64,000 nucleotides of DNA, from contig JAATGP010000023.1 in NCBI GenBank assembly GCA_015654635.1, forward strand, positions 1-64,000, read 5' to 3'. Both the position numbers and the translations under genes were made by a program. The stretch comes from Alphaproteobacteria bacterium (lineage in GTDB: Bacteria; Pseudomonadota; Alphaproteobacteria; Micropepsales; Micropepsaceae). The notes beneath the pieces are model-generated. The model did no database searches. It saw only the letters and a list, made by a program, of their open reading frames with translations, and had not been told where the DNA came from. Below, piece after piece: positions 54,405-63,760 of this stretch. Each line of letters starts with the position of its first letter. Within the stretch, counting starts at the first letter, position 1.

Positions 54405-55019
54405 TTAGGGCTTAGCCTTTGTTTTTGGGACTGGACCATCCCAGCGTTTGGCTTTGGCCCAATGATACCCGAAACAGTCGAGAATGCGTCCCACGAAATG
54501 GTCGACCAGATCTTCCAAACTGTCTGGGGCAGCATAGAAGGCGGGAACCGGCGGCAGGATGATGGCGCCCATTTCGGTCAGGGCCGTCATGGTCCGCAAA
54601 TGGCCCAGATGCAATGGAGTTTCGCGCACCGCCAGCACCAGGCGGCGGCGTTCCTTCAGGGTGACGTCGGCGGCGCGGGTCAAAAGCGTGGTGGTAACGC
54701 CCGTGGCGATCTCGCTCATGCTGCGCACCGAGCAGGGGGCCACCACCATGCCTTTGACCGCAAAGCTGCCCGAGGCGATGGAAGCGGCCACATCGCCGGC
54801 AGCATAATGATGGTCGGCTTTGGCCAGTACCGATTTGAGATTGAGTTTCGTCTCAAGCGAGAGCGTCAGTTGTGCCGCTTTGCTGATCACCAGATGCGAT
54901 TCGACCCCTATATCTCTTAATGCATCGAGCAAACGAACGCCGTAAACGACGCCTGAAGCGCCGGAAATCCCGACCACAAGGCGCTCTTTGACAGCTGTAT
55001 TCGTTTGGCTTTTCCGCAT
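54405..55019 (-). CDS. ubiX: flavin prenyltransferase UbiX
   Basis: A 204-residue enzyme that prenylates FMN to make the cofactor for the UbiD decarboxylase in ubiquinone synthesis. It has VVGISGASGVVYGVRLLDAL, MVVAPCSVRSMSEIATG and the ERRRLVLAVRETPLHLGHL block. No ubiD gene is in the window, though a UbiH-like hydroxylase of the same pathway lies at 0.6-1.8 kb. Confidence 0.94.
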   Translation of the reverse strand: MRKSQTNTAVKERLVVGISGASGVVYGVRLLDALRDIGVESHLVISKAAQLTLSLETKLNLKSVLAKADHHYAAGDVAASIASGSFAVKGMVVAPCSVRSMSEIATGVTTTLLTRAADVTLKERRRLVLAVRETPLHLGHLRTMTALTEMGAIILPPVPAFYAAPDSLEDLVDHFVGRILDCFGYHWAKAKRWDGPVPKTKAKP

Positions 55020-55121
55020 TCCTTTTCCTTTACAGCTCGTAAGGGATTACGCAAAGAGGCTGGTGACAGAACGATGACTTGGTGGTTTACTTTCTGGCGC
55101 CACTCAAGACTGAGGTCGCGC

Positions 55122-55295
55122 ATGTTACAGCCAGGACATATCCAAGAGTTGTCCGAAAAACATCAAAAGCTCGAAGATCTGATCTCCACCGAAATGGCCC
55201 ATCCCGATTGGAACGAAACCCGGGTTGCGGCACTCAAAAAGCAAAAACTCCGCATCAAGGACGAGTTGGAACGCTTAAGAAGCGATCTTCACTGA
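55122..55295 (+). CDS. second DUF465 (YdcH-like) small protein
   Basis: A 57-residue protein: QELSEKHQKLEDLISTEMAH, then LKKQKLRIKDELERL. It is related to the DUF465 protein on the other side of ubiX, with which it is divergent. The ATG at 55122 follows GAGG; an in-frame ATG at 55074 would add 16 aromatic/basic residues not seen in the family. Confidence 0.82.
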   Translation: MLQPGHIQELSEKHQKLEDLISTEMAHPDWNETRVAALKKQKLRIKDELERLRSDLH

Positions 55296-55335
55296 ATACG
55301 CATGCTATGGACCGGGCACGCGCTTTCGCCGCCTC

Positions 55336-56559
55336 TTAAGACGGTGCGCGTGCCACCGGTCTGATCAGCGCAAACAGCAGCGCTGCCAGCACCAAACATA
55401 AGGCAGAGGCCAAGAAGGCCGCCCCCGGAAAATAGACCGGCGCTTGGCGGCTTGAAAAATACGCAAACAAATTGCCGAGCATCAGCGGCGACACCACCGA
55501 GGTCAGTCCGCCCAAGCTGGTGAGCGCGCCTTGCAGCTCGCCTTGTTCTTTGGGGCCCACTTCGCGGGACATGATGGCATTGACGGCCGGCATGGCCAGC
55601 GACATCAGCGCAAAGGGCAGCATGAAGGCGAAGATCATCCAGCCCTTGGTGGAGAAGGCATAGCCCGCGAAGCTGAGCGCTCCGCCCATCAAGCCGAAAT
55701 AAACGGCCCGCCGCTCGCCGATCCGCGGCACCAGCCGCGGCAATGTCGAATAGCCGATCGTCACGATGATGCCGACCGCCACCAGCGAATAGCCCACCTG
55801 TCTCGGTCCCCAGCCGAATTTTTCCATGGTGTAATAGCTGAACACCACGGGGTTGGCATCGTGGGCGATCCGCATCAGCACCAGCACGGCGCAAAGCGGC
55901 AGGATGACGGGAAAGCGCCGCAGCACCAACAACGCGCCCAACGGATTGGCCCGCCAGATTTCGAATGGACGGCGGTTTTCCTGCAAGTGCGATTCCTTCA
56001 GCACCAAGAGGCCATAAAGCGCATTGGCAAAACCGCATGCCGCCGCCGCGAAGAAGGGAAGGCGCACGCCATATTCACCGATAACCCCGCCCAGCGCGGG
56101 CCCCACCACGAAGCCGATGCCGAAAGCCGCTCCCACCAAGCCGAAATTCTGCGCCCGCCTCTCCGGCGGGGTGATATCGGCAATATAGGCGGCAGCAGTG
56201 GTATAGCTCGCGCCGCTGAAGCCGGAGAGCAGCCGTCCGGCGAACAACCAGCCGATGCTCGGAGCAAAGCCCATGATGGTGTAGTCGATGCCGATGCCGA
56301 CGAGAGACAAGATCAGAATCGGCCGCCGCCCGAAACGGTCACTCAAATTGCCCAGCAAGGGCGAAAACAGGAACATCATTCCGGCATAGGAAAAGCTCAG
56401 CCAGGCGCCATAGCGGGCGGCGTCGTCCATGCCGCCATGGACCAGCGTGGCGATCAGCTTGGGCAGCACCGGCAGGATGATGCCGAGGCCCATGGAATCG
56501 ATCAGTATCGTGATGAAAATGAATACGAGCGCGTGTTTGCCCGCCTGTTGCCCGCCCAT
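55336..56559 (-). CDS. MFS transporter, TetA-like drug efflux type
   Basis: A 407-residue 12-helix pump of the DHA1/TetA group. Motif A is [14 protein letters not shown] between helices 2 and 3. The motif C-type segment [20 protein letters not shown] is in helix 5. FLDSMG-like [14 protein letters not shown] is in helix 1, as in TetA proteins. It may export tetracycline-like or other drugs; substrate is unproven. It follows acr3 on the same strand after 125 bases, so it may have its own promoter. Confidence 0.88.
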   Translation of the reverse strand: MGGQQAGKHALVFIFITILIDSMGLGIILPVLPKLIATLVHGGMDDAARYGAWLSFSYAGMMFLFSPLLGNLSDRFGRRPILILSLVGIGIDYTIMGFAPSIGWLFAGRLLSGFSGASYTTAAAYIADITPPERRAQNFGLVGAAFGIGFVVGPALGGVIGEYGVRLPFFAAAACGFANALYGLLVLKESHLQENRRPFEIWRANPLGALLVLRRFPVILPLCAVLVLMRIAHDANPVVFSYYTMEKFGWGPRQVGYSLVAVGIIVTIGYSTLPRLVPRIGERRAVYFGLMGGALSFAGYAFSTKGWMIFAFMLPFALMSLAMPAVNAIMSREVGPKEQGELQGALTSLGGLTSVVSPLMLGNLFAYFSSRQAPVYFPGAAFLASALCLVLAALLFALIRPVARAPS

Positions 56560-56684
56560 GCCCTGCCCTTAGAGCGCTTTCTGTGGGAAAACCCAACGCC
56601 GTCCGAAAGCGCAACAATAATGATTCTAAAGCTTCGGCAAGCTGACAGAGGCGGGTGCCCGAGGCAAGGAGTGTGGTGCGTCTC

Positions 56685-57716
56685 TTAGCGCAACACGCGG
56701 CCCTCGTACCAGCCCTTGGAGCGGTTGACGAGTGCCACCACCGACAGCATCACCGGCACCTCGATCAAAACCCCCACCACCGTGGCAAGCGCCGCGCCGG
56801 ATTGAAAGCCGAACAGGCTGATGGCGGCGGCCACCGCCAGCTCGAAAAAGTTCGAAGCACCGATCAGCGCCGAGGGGCCGGCCACACAATGCTGCTCGCC
56901 GCTCCAGCGATTCAACAAATAGGCGAGCCCGGCGTTAAAGTAGACCTGAATCAGAATCGGCACCGCGAGAAGCGCGATCACCACAGGCTGGGCGATAATT
57001 TGCTCACCCTGAAAACCGAACAGCAGAACCAGGGTCGCAAGCAATGCCAGCAGCGAGACCGGCGACAGACGCTGCAGAAGTCCCGCCAGCGCCGTCCTGC
57101 CCTCCGACGCCAACACGGCGCGGCGCACGATCTGGGCCAGGATCACGGGCACAACAATATAAAGGACGACGGAAAGGGCCGGCGTATCCCAAGGCACACT
57201 GATCGCCGAAAGCCCCAACAGCAATGCCACAAGGGGCGCGAAGGCGACCACCATGATGACATCGTTCAGCGCCACTTGACTGAGTGTAAAATGCGGCTCG
57301 CCTTTGGTCAGGTTCGACCACACAAACACCATCGCCGTGCAGGGTGCTGCAGCCAGCAGGATCAGCCCGGCGATATAGCTGTCGATCTGTGCCGCGGGCA
57401 GCAGCGGGCGGAACAACCAGCCGATAAACAGCCACCCGAGCAGCGCCATTGAAAATGGCTTCACCGCCCAGTTGATGAACAGCGTCACGCCGATGCCACG
57501 CCAATGCTGGCCGACCTCCTTCAGCGCCGCAAAATCGATTTTGAGCAGCATGGGAATGATCATCAGCCAGATCAGCCCCGCCACCGGCAGATTGACTTTG
57601 GCAAGCGCTACACCGCCGATGGCTTGAAAGACGCTTGGCATGAGCTGGCCCAGCGCAATTCCGGCGATAATGCACAGTCCGACCCAAACGGTCAGATAGC
57701 GTTCAAAGGCCGACAT
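56685..57716 (-). CDS. acr3: arsenite efflux transporter Acr3
   Basis: A 343-residue ten-helix carrier of the ACR3 (BART) family that exports arsenite. The conserved helix-4 cysteine is in LAAAPCTAMVFVWSNLTKGE. ALIGASNFFELAVA is the family's helix-9 segment. It is separated from the arsC-arsN2 fusion gene upstream by only three bases, so both belong to one operon under ArsR. Confidence 0.95.
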   Translation of the reverse strand: MSAFERYLTVWVGLCIIAGIALGQLMPSVFQAIGGVALAKVNLPVAGLIWLMIIPMLLKIDFAALKEVGQHWRGIGVTLFINWAVKPFSMALLGWLFIGWLFRPLLPAAQIDSYIAGLILLAAAPCTAMVFVWSNLTKGEPHFTLSQVALNDVIMVVAFAPLVALLLGLSAISVPWDTPALSVVLYIVVPVILAQIVRRAVLASEGRTALAGLLQRLSPVSLLALLATLVLLFGFQGEQIIAQPVVIALLAVPILIQVYFNAGLAYLLNRWSGEQHCVAGPSALIGASNFFELAVAAAISLFGFQSGAALATVVGVLIEVPVMLSVVALVNRSKGWYEGRVLR

Positions 57717-57719
57717 GGT

Positions 57720-58547
57720 TCAAAATCCAAGCTTGCGGGAAAGAAGAATGGCGGTGGAGGGACACAAACCTTTGGCCTCCTGCGTCGCGAGAATAGCCGC
57801 TGGCGCCGCACGGCGTTCGCTCACCTTGAAACCGAGCTGGACAAAGAACGGTTCGGCGGTGGTGGTCAGCAACCAAGCCCGCCGTGCCCCTTCGCGGAAA
57901 GCCCTGTAGAGCAGCAATGGCACCAGATTGCGCCCCAGCCGCTGACCGCGCAACGCTTCGGGCACCACGATGGAGCGCAGCAATACGTCGTCGCCACAAC
58001 GCTCATAGCCGCCGAAGCCAACCGGCGCGCCCGCCAGCGTGCTGTAAGCAAAAAATTGTTGTCCGGCTCCGTTCAAATCGCTGGTCGGCAGTTTCGCCGT
58101 CATCAGGGCTGCGATCAATGCAGGCTCGCTGCCGGCAACAACCCGATCGCGCAGGAACGGCGCGCCATCTTCCTTGGTGAGGCTGGCATGAAAGTCCGGC
58201 GGCAACAAATCGAGAGCCACATCCGAGGGCCGGCACAGCGCCACGCCGCGCTCGGTTTGCACCATTGGGCGGTTGAGCAAGATGGGATGGGCCCGCATCG
58301 CCTCCAGCAAAGTCTCGTCGCTCAGGTCGGGATTGTCGAGGCCCAGTTCGCTGTAAGGCGTGCCCTTCTTGCGCAACACATCGCGAACCGAAAGGCCCGC
58401 CCGCGCAATCAAACTCTGCAAGGTCTCTTGAGACGGCACCGCTTCCAGATATTCGATGACCGTAACCTCTGCGCCGCTCTCGTGCAGCAGCGCCAGCGTA
58501 TTGCGCGAGGTGCCGCAATCGGGGTTGTGATAGATGGTCAGGCGCAT
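57720..58547 (-). CDS. fusion of ArsC arsenate reductase and ArsN2-type acetyltransferase
   Basis: A 275-residue two-domain protein. Residues 1-120 are a glutaredoxin-dependent ArsC: HNPDCGTSRNTLALL with catalytic Cys12, LRKKGTPYSEL, and ILLNRPMVQTERG with the phosphate-site arginine. Residues about 135-255 are a GNAT domain like ArsN2 (FGGYERCGDDVLLRSIVVPE, ALRGQRLGRNLVPLLL for acetyl-CoA). ArsN-type enzymes acetylate organoarsenicals, for ArsN1 phosphinothricin-like arsinothricin; for ArsN2 the substrate is less clear. The start follows GAGGAGG. The frame shows no stop or slip between domains. Confidence 0.88.
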   Translation of the reverse strand: MRLTIYHNPDCGTSRNTLALLHESGAEVTVIEYLEAVPSQETLQSLIARAGLSVRDVLRKKGTPYSELGLDNPDLSDETLLEAMRAHPILLNRPMVQTERGVALCRPSDVALDLLPPDFHASLTKEDGAPFLRDRVVAGSEPALIAALMTAKLPTSDLNGAGQQFFAYSTLAGAPVGFGGYERCGDDVLLRSIVVPEALRGQRLGRNLVPLLLYRAFREGARRAWLLTTTAEPFFVQLGFKVSERRAAPAAILATQEAKGLCPSTAILLSRKLGF

Positions 58548-58560
58548 CGGTGGCCTCCTC

Positions 58561-58908
58561 TCAGCAGCAGGTGATTTTTCCGGGCTCGACCACTTGGTTG
58601 CGCGTGCAACATTCGGCATAGAGGAAGGCGAGCAGGTCCTGCAGCGCTTGGGTGTCGGCGGCATAGCGCAGAAACACCCCCTCGCGCGTCACGCCGACGA
58701 GGCCTTCATGCTTCAGCTTGTCGAGGTGATGGGAGAGGGTGGAGTTCGGGATGCCGAGTTCCTCGCCAATCTCGCCCACAACCATGCCGACGGGATGGGC
58801 GGCTAACAGCAGACGCATGATCCGCAAGCGCGGCTCCGTCCCCATGGCGGAGAGCATGTCGGCATAGTGCGCAAGCTCGTTTTCGACCATTTCGGTCTTC
58901 ATTTCCAT
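58561..58908 (-). CDS. arsR: ArsR-family arsenic-responsive repressor
   Basis: A 115-residue winged-helix repressor (EIGEELGIPNSTLSHHLDKL recognition part, about residues 46-65). It lacks the ELCVCDL metal site of E. coli ArsR. Instead it has cysteine pairs at 100-101 and 114-115. The 100-101 pair resembles the C-terminal As(III) site described in Acidithiobacillus ArsR. An operator palindrome covers the start. The ATG at 58908 or at 58902 could be used; neither has a clear ribosome binding site. Confidence 0.9.
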   Translation of the reverse strand: MEMKTEMVENELAHYADMLSAMGTEPRLRIMRLLLAAHPVGMVVGEIGEELGIPNSTLSHHLDKLKHEGLVGVTREGVFLRYAADTQALQDLLAFLYAECCTRNQVVEPGKITCC

Positions 58909-58928
58909 ATTTCTATATATATGGAAAT
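58901..58928 (-). promoter_or_regulatory. ArsR operator palindrome
   Basis: Perfect 10-bp inverted repeat ATTTCCATAT / ATATGGAAAT with an AT-rich eight-base spacer. It overlaps the arsR start codon at 58908-58906. Such a site would block both transcription and the start region, giving self-repression of the ars operon released by arsenite. Confidence 0.75.
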
Positions 58929-58967
58929 ACTGAACGTCAAGAAGTAACCCCGCAGACGATTATCAGC

Positions 58968-59558
58968 CTAAGGGGTAAGACCAAGCTTCTCGCGGGTTTC
59001 GGCTTCCACCACACTCCAGGGCCGCTTGCCGTCGAAGATCATGCCGACCAGCACGAATTTCGCCATCCCGGCGTCATCCTGCAGCGGCGCACAGAGATAT
59101 TCGGCAGTCATGTAGGACTTCTCGAAAGTGTCGGCGCGCAGGACGAAACGCACTGGCTTTTGCGCGATGAGCGAAACATCGGAAATTCCATACCAGCGAT
59201 CCAAGTATTTCGCGGGTACCGCGTCTTCAAAGAATTTTCCCGTCAGCTCGCCATAATACTGCACGATGCCGCTGCCCATCAGCCGCACGCGATAGCGCCG
59301 CTGCTCGCCCGTGCCGTTGCGTTCATAGAGTGCAATGTTGCGCATAAAGGGTTGCAGCTTGCGGGCCGTCATCACCGTCCGCGCCGGAATACCGTTTGCC
59401 GCTTCGCCGCGCCACAGGGTCAGAAGCTCACCCAGCAATGCGTGCTCGAAGCCGCAACTGTCGTCGCAGAGCAGGGGCCAGCCTTTGCTGGCGGCGGTTT
59501 GGTTGAAAGCCGCGGCATGCGGAGTTTCTGGAAAATTCATTCTCGGTTGTGATGACAT
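58968..59558 (-). CDS. PAS-domain protein (PAS_5 family)
   Basis: A 196-residue protein with a single alphaproteobacterial-type PAS domain (about residues 45-175). Typical parts are LLTLWRGEAANGIPARTVM, RRYRVRLMGSGIVQYYGELT and FVLVGMIFD. There is no output domain. Such proteins are numerous in this group; their partners are mostly unknown. The start at 59558 follows GGAAC; an ATG at 59540 is an alternative. A fragment of a similar protein lies at 61.8-61.9 kb. Confidence 0.78.
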   Translation of the reverse strand: MSSQPRMNFPETPHAAAFNQTAASKGWPLLCDDSCGFEHALLGELLTLWRGEAANGIPARTVMTARKLQPFMRNIALYERNGTGEQRRYRVRLMGSGIVQYYGELTGKFFEDAVPAKYLDRWYGISDVSLIAQKPVRFVLRADTFEKSYMTAEYLCAPLQDDAGMAKFVLVGMIFDGKRPWSVVEAETREKLGLTP

Positions 59559-59866
59559 ACAGTTCCAATGGCACGCATATAGTATTCGGATACAGTCGTA
59601 GAATGCGCAATCGCCGCATGTCTTTGAAGTTCGCATACGGAACGTTAAAATTCACCTCGAAATTAACCGCGTCGCGCGGCCCTTATCGTTAACGTGAGGC
59701 GCGAGACCTCGGCTCTTACACGCGCCCAGGCGAGCGGCGCGGAATAGTCAGGCGATTTTGCGGAAAATCTTCCAAAAACAAGATTAACGCCCCGGACCCC
59801 AAGAAGCATGGACGCTCAGCCCCCGGGTTGCTAGGACAGGTGCTCCTTTTACAACGGGCGAGCGAC

Positions 59867-60487
59867 ATGGCGGCACAAGCATCAGGCGGGGAACGCAGCG
59901 GACCGCTGCGCAGGGTTTACGCGTCGATGATGAAGAATGCGCAAGGCCGCCATGCTTGGTGGGCATTGGCAGCCTTTGCCTTCGCCGAGGCCTCCTGCTT
60001 TCCGATTCCGCCGGATGTGATGCTGCTCCCCATGATGCTGGCGGACAAAAAGCGCGCCTTCCCTTTGGCCGCCTGGTGTGCGCTGTGGTCGGTGATCGGC
60101 GGCATGGCGGGCTACGCCATCGGCATGTTCTTCTGGGATACGGCGGGGCTGTGGATCATCCATGTTTTCCAGATTCAGCAGATAAAGGTCGAGCATGCGC
60201 GCGCCCTCTATCAGGCGAATGCCTACTGGATCGCCATCCAGGGGCTGACGCCGATCCCTTTCAAGCTTGTGACGATTACCTCGGGGCTGGCCGGTGTGTA
60301 CTTTCCGGCATTCCTCTTTTTCGCGGCGCTGGCCCGCAGCGTGCGCTTCATCGTCATCGAGGGGCTCCTGGTGCATTTCTTCGGCGCCCAGGCCAAGGCG
60401 ATGCTCGACAAATATATGGAAATCGCCTTGGTGATATTCCTGATTGCGGTGGTTGCCGGCATCGTGTTCGTAACCATGGTCCTTTAA
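59867..60487 (+). CDS. DedA/YqaA-family membrane protein
   Basis: A 206-residue polytopic protein of the SNARE-associated/DedA group (YqaA type). It has AAFAFAEASCFPIPPDVMLL and IQGLTPIPFKLVTITSGLAG, the two re-entrant-loop motifs with conserved Glu and Pro. DedA proteins are thought to flip phospholipids or carrier lipids. The start at 59867 is chosen for its position before the basic N-terminus. The 230 bases upstream hold no gene that I can see. Confidence 0.87.
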   Translation: MAAQASGGERSGPLRRVYASMMKNAQGRHAWWALAAFAFAEASCFPIPPDVMLLPMMLADKKRAFPLAAWCALWSVIGGMAGYAIGMFFWDTAGLWIIHVFQIQQIKVEHARALYQANAYWIAIQGLTPIPFKLVTITSGLAGVYFPAFLFFAALARSVRFIVIEGLLVHFFGAQAKAMLDKYMEIALVIFLIAVVAGIVFVTMVL

Positions 60488-60533
60488 CCGCGCGAACGCT
60501 GTTGCCGCCATGATGTTGCCGCAAGGCGGGACG

Positions 60534-61790
60534 ATGGATCGGCCTATGGTTCCGCAACTGGCATCGCTGGCCGCCATATTGTTCACGACGCTGGTCTTCC
60601 TCGTCGGCAACGGGCTTCTGGGCACGCTCATTCCGGTGCGGGCGCATCTGGAGGGCTTTCCCACCCTCGCCATCGGCCTCATCGGTTCGGCCTATTTCGT
60701 CGGGTTCGTGGCGGGCTGCTTCTCGGGTCCGCGCTGGCTGGCCCGGGTGGGTCATGTGCGCACCTTCAGCGTCTGTGCCGGGATCTGCGCCGCCGCCACG
60801 CTGGCGATGTCCATCCTCGTCAGCGAGACGAGCTGGATTCTGATGCGCGCCTTGTTCGGTTTTGCCGCCGCCAATATGTATATGACGCTGGAAAGCTGGC
60901 TCAACGATCGGGTCCGCAACGATACCCGCGGCATGGTGTTCTCGGCCTATCTAGGGGTGAATTTCGCCGGCCTCATGATCGGTCAGCTTCTGTTCGCCAC
61001 CGCGCGGCCCTCCACCTTCGTGCTCTTCAGCTTGGCGACGATGTTCTATGCGCTGTGCCTCATTCCCGTGGGGCTCACCGATCTGAAACAGCCCGCGCCT
61101 GCAGCCGTGCCCAAATTGCGACCGATGAAACTGTTTCGGATTTCTCCTGTGGGCGTGGCCGGATGCATCGCCGTGGGGCTCGCCAACAACGCCGTGTGGA
61201 CGTTGGCGCCGGTCTATGCCCAGTCGCAAGGTCTCACCAGCGGCGGCGTTGCCCTTTTCATGGTGGCCTTCACGCTCGGCGGCATGCTGGTGCAAATCCC
61301 GGTCGGACGGCTGTCGGATCACATCGACCGGCGTTGGGTAATCGTGGGCACCTGTACGCTGGCTGCCGCGGCCGGGGCATTGATTGGTCTTTTCGGCAGC
61401 CATGACCGCACCATCATGCTCGTCACCATCGGCCTGTTCGGTGTTTTCATGCTGCCGCTCTATGCGCTCTCGATGGCCCACGCCAACGACCGCATGCCGC
61501 GCGAGGCCTTTGTCGAATCCTCGGCGACTTTGCTCTTGATCAATTCGATCGCCTCGGTGATCGGCCCCACCTTCGCCGCCACGGTGATGGATATGTATGG
61601 CACCCAGGCACTGTTTTTCTTCACAGCGGCGGTGCACAGCGCCATGCTGATCTTCACCCTGGTACGGCTGAAGCAAAAAGGCTCAGCGCCAAGCCATGGC
61701 GCCTTCGCTCCGCTACCGCCGGATTCCTCGGCGGCACCCCTGGAGCTGGCTCCGGCCAGAGGCGCGGTCAGGCCGCAGGCTGGGCGTTAG
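60534..61790 (+). CDS. MFS transporter (YcaD-like)
   Basis: A 418-residue 12-helix MFS protein. FVGFVAGCFSGPRWLARVGH is the motif A region, FAAANMYMTLESWLNDR is typical of the YcaD-like group, and QIPVGRLSDHIDRRWVI is the second-half motif A. Substrate is unknown. AAGGCGGGACG precedes the ATG at 60534; an ATG at 60510 is in frame. The C-terminal 30 residues are Pro/Ala-rich. Confidence 0.85.
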   Translation: MDRPMVPQLASLAAILFTTLVFLVGNGLLGTLIPVRAHLEGFPTLAIGLIGSAYFVGFVAGCFSGPRWLARVGHVRTFSVCAGICAAATLAMSILVSETSWILMRALFGFAAANMYMTLESWLNDRVRNDTRGMVFSAYLGVNFAGLMIGQLLFATARPSTFVLFSLATMFYALCLIPVGLTDLKQPAPAAVPKLRPMKLFRISPVGVAGCIAVGLANNAVWTLAPVYAQSQGLTSGGVALFMVAFTLGGMLVQIPVGRLSDHIDRRWVIVGTCTLAAAAGALIGLFGSHDRTIMLVTIGLFGVFMLPLYALSMAHANDRMPREAFVESSATLLLINSIASVIGPTFAATVMDMYGTQALFFFTAAVHSAMLIFTLVRLKQKGSAPSHGAFAPLPPDSSAAPLELAPARGAVRPQAGR

Positions 61791-61909
61791 GCGGCTTTTT
61801 GCCAAGCGCCAGCTTTTGCTGCGCTGCCCACTTTGGTATTCGTCGAACGCCATCCCGGCCAGCACGAATTTCACATCGCCACCATCGGCATCCGGCGCGG
61901 CGTCAAGTG
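61768..61909 (-). pseudogene. 3' remnant of a PAS_5-type gene
   Basis: Directly after the chemoreceptor stop, one minus-strand frame reads DADGGDVKFVLAGMAFDEY. The PAS protein at 59 kb has DDAGMAKFVLVGMIFDGK at the same place. A frame change then gives WAAQQKLALGKKPPNAQPAA and a stop, like the family end (ETREKLGLTP). So the last third of a PAS_5 gene remains, with a frameshift. It overlaps the convergent MFS gene end. Confidence 0.55.
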
Positions 61910-63760
61910 TCAGAAGTCGGACCATTCCGGTTCCAGCGCGCGTGCCTGGGCAGCGGCGCCATTCGCTGCCGCAAGCTTCGCCAGGGGGCGATGTTGCGGC
62001 CTTTTCGCTGGGGCGGTCGATTTTCCCAGTGCGGTCGCCATCCTGTCGCCGACCGAGAAGAAGCCGACGAGATTGCCAAGAACCCGTGTTTCATCCGCCA
62101 GACTGCGCGAAGCCGCAGTCGATTCCTCGACCATCGCTGCATTTTGCTGAGTCACCTGATCCATCTGGCTGACCGCCACATTGACTTGTTCGATGCCGGT
62201 GGATTGCTGTTCGGCTGCTTGCGCCATTTCGCTGACAAGGCTGTTGATTTTGAGAACCTGATCGACGATGCGCTTCAGGGCCGCACCGGAATCGCCGACG
62301 AATTTAACGCCGTCATCGACATGTTCGCCCGATTTTTTGATCAAGGTCTTGATCTGCTTGGCCGCATCGCTGGAGCGCTGGGCCAGTGCCCGCACTTCGC
62401 TGGCCACCACCGCGAAGCCTTTGCCCGCGTCGCCCGCGCGGGCCGCTTCGACACCGGCGTTCAAGGCCAGCAGATTGGTCTGAAAGGCGATTTCGTCGAT
62501 CACGGCAATGATGTCGGTGATCTGTTTGGAGGATTGTGCAATAGCGTCCATCGCATGGATGGCTGTTCCCACAACACGCCCGCCATCCTCCGCCGCCGCT
62601 TTGGCGTCGGTGACGCTGTGGGAGGCCTCACGGGCGTTGGCCGCCGTCTTCTTCACTGTGACGGTGATTTCTTCCAGCGCCGCAGCGGTTTCTTCCAGGC
62701 TCGCCGCCTGCTGTTCGGTGCGGTGGGAGAGATCGTCTGCGGCCTGCGAAATTTCGCTGGCGCCGGTCGATATCTGGTTGGTCGAGCCGCGCACGTTCTT
62801 CATCGTCTCCTGCAGATGCGCCATGGCCCCGTTGAAGTCGTCCTTGAGCTTGGCAAAGGCGCCGGTCAATTCGACCGCGATGCGATGGGTAAGATCGCCC
62901 TCGGCCAGGCGCTCAAGCCCGCCACCGATCGAGGAGATGATGAGCTGGGCTTGTTCGGTTTTGGCCTTTTCCGCCGCCGCAAGCTGATGTTTGAACGTGG
63001 TCATGGCCTCGGCGAGATGGCCGATTTCATCGTTCTGGTCGGCATGGGGGACATCGGCGTCAAGGTTGCCCCTGGCCAGATCCTTCATCGCCGCCGTCAT
63101 GGCGCCGAGCGGCGTGGAAATGGCCCGCACCAACACAACGCCGGCGGCACAGCACAGCAGAGTGGCGATTGCGAGCATCACAAAGATCAGCAGGCGCGCG
63201 CTTTCAAAGGTCTGCTTGCTCTTGTCCGCCGCCGCTTCGCCGTCCTTGTTATTGAGGGCCACGTCCGCATCGATGGCGTCGATCAGAGTGCCGAAAGAGA
63301 CTTTCATCGGCCCCATGAAATAGGCGATGGCGGCGTCTTTGCCTTGGGTTTTGGTAATGCCGTCAGCCTCTGCCTGCATCGTCCCGTAGATTTCGTGTTG
63401 CGCCATGATCTTTTCGGCGGCGGCTTTTTCAGCGGGGCTGGCAATAAAGGGCAGATATTTGTCCCATACCTCGCTGGCCTGGGCGGCATAGCTCTGCAGA
63501 CCTTCGCGCATGCTCTCGCGCTGCTCTTCGCTGGTGGCCATGACAATATTGGCTTGGAACACGCGAATGCGTGTCACGAGATATTCGTAGCGGCTGAGGA
63601 CGCTGATCGACGGCATGGCTTGGTCGCTCACGTCCGCCGCGGCCCTATTCAGTGTCATCAGACTGCTGACGGCGAACAGGCCAAGTCCGGCGGTAACGAT
63701 AAGAACACATCCGAAAACACCGATGAGTTTTTTGCTCACCGACAAGTCTTTGAAGTTCAT
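61910..63760 (-). CDS. methyl-accepting chemotaxis protein
   Basis: A 616-residue chemoreceptor. Membrane segments are at about residues 12-33 and 188-211, with a four-helix-bundle type periplasmic domain between them. A HAMP domain follows (about 212-265), then the signalling domain. Its hairpin tip is [20 protein letters not shown] with [20 protein letters not shown]. The protein ends EWSDF, of the xWxxF type used to tether CheR/CheB. The 240 bases upstream (63761-64000) hold no gene. No che genes are adjacent. Confidence 0.94.
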   Translation of the reverse strand: MNFKDLSVSKKLIGVFGCVLIVTAGLGLFAVSSLMTLNRAAADVSDQAMPSISVLSRYEYLVTRIRVFQANIVMATSEEQRESMREGLQSYAAQASEVWDKYLPFIASPAEKAAAEKIMAQHEIYGTMQAEADGITKTQGKDAAIAYFMGPMKVSFGTLIDAIDADVALNNKDGEAAADKSKQTFESARLLIFVMLAIATLLCCAAGVVLVRAISTPLGAMTAAMKDLARGNLDADVPHADQNDEIGHLAEAMTTFKHQLAAAEKAKTEQAQLIISSIGGGLERLAEGDLTHRIAVELTGAFAKLKDDFNGAMAHLQETMKNVRGSTNQISTGASEISQAADDLSHRTEQQAASLEETAAALEEITVTVKKTAANAREASHSVTDAKAAAEDGGRVVGTAIHAMDAIAQSSKQITDIIAVIDEIAFQTNLLALNAGVEAARAGDAGKGFAVVASEVRALAQRSSDAAKQIKTLIKKSGEHVDDGVKFVGDSGAALKRIVDQVLKINSLVSEMAQAAEQQSTGIEQVNVAVSQMDQVTQQNAAMVEESTAASRSLADETRVLGNLVGFFSVGDRMATALGKSTAPAKRPQHRPLAKLAAANGAAAQARALEPEWSDF

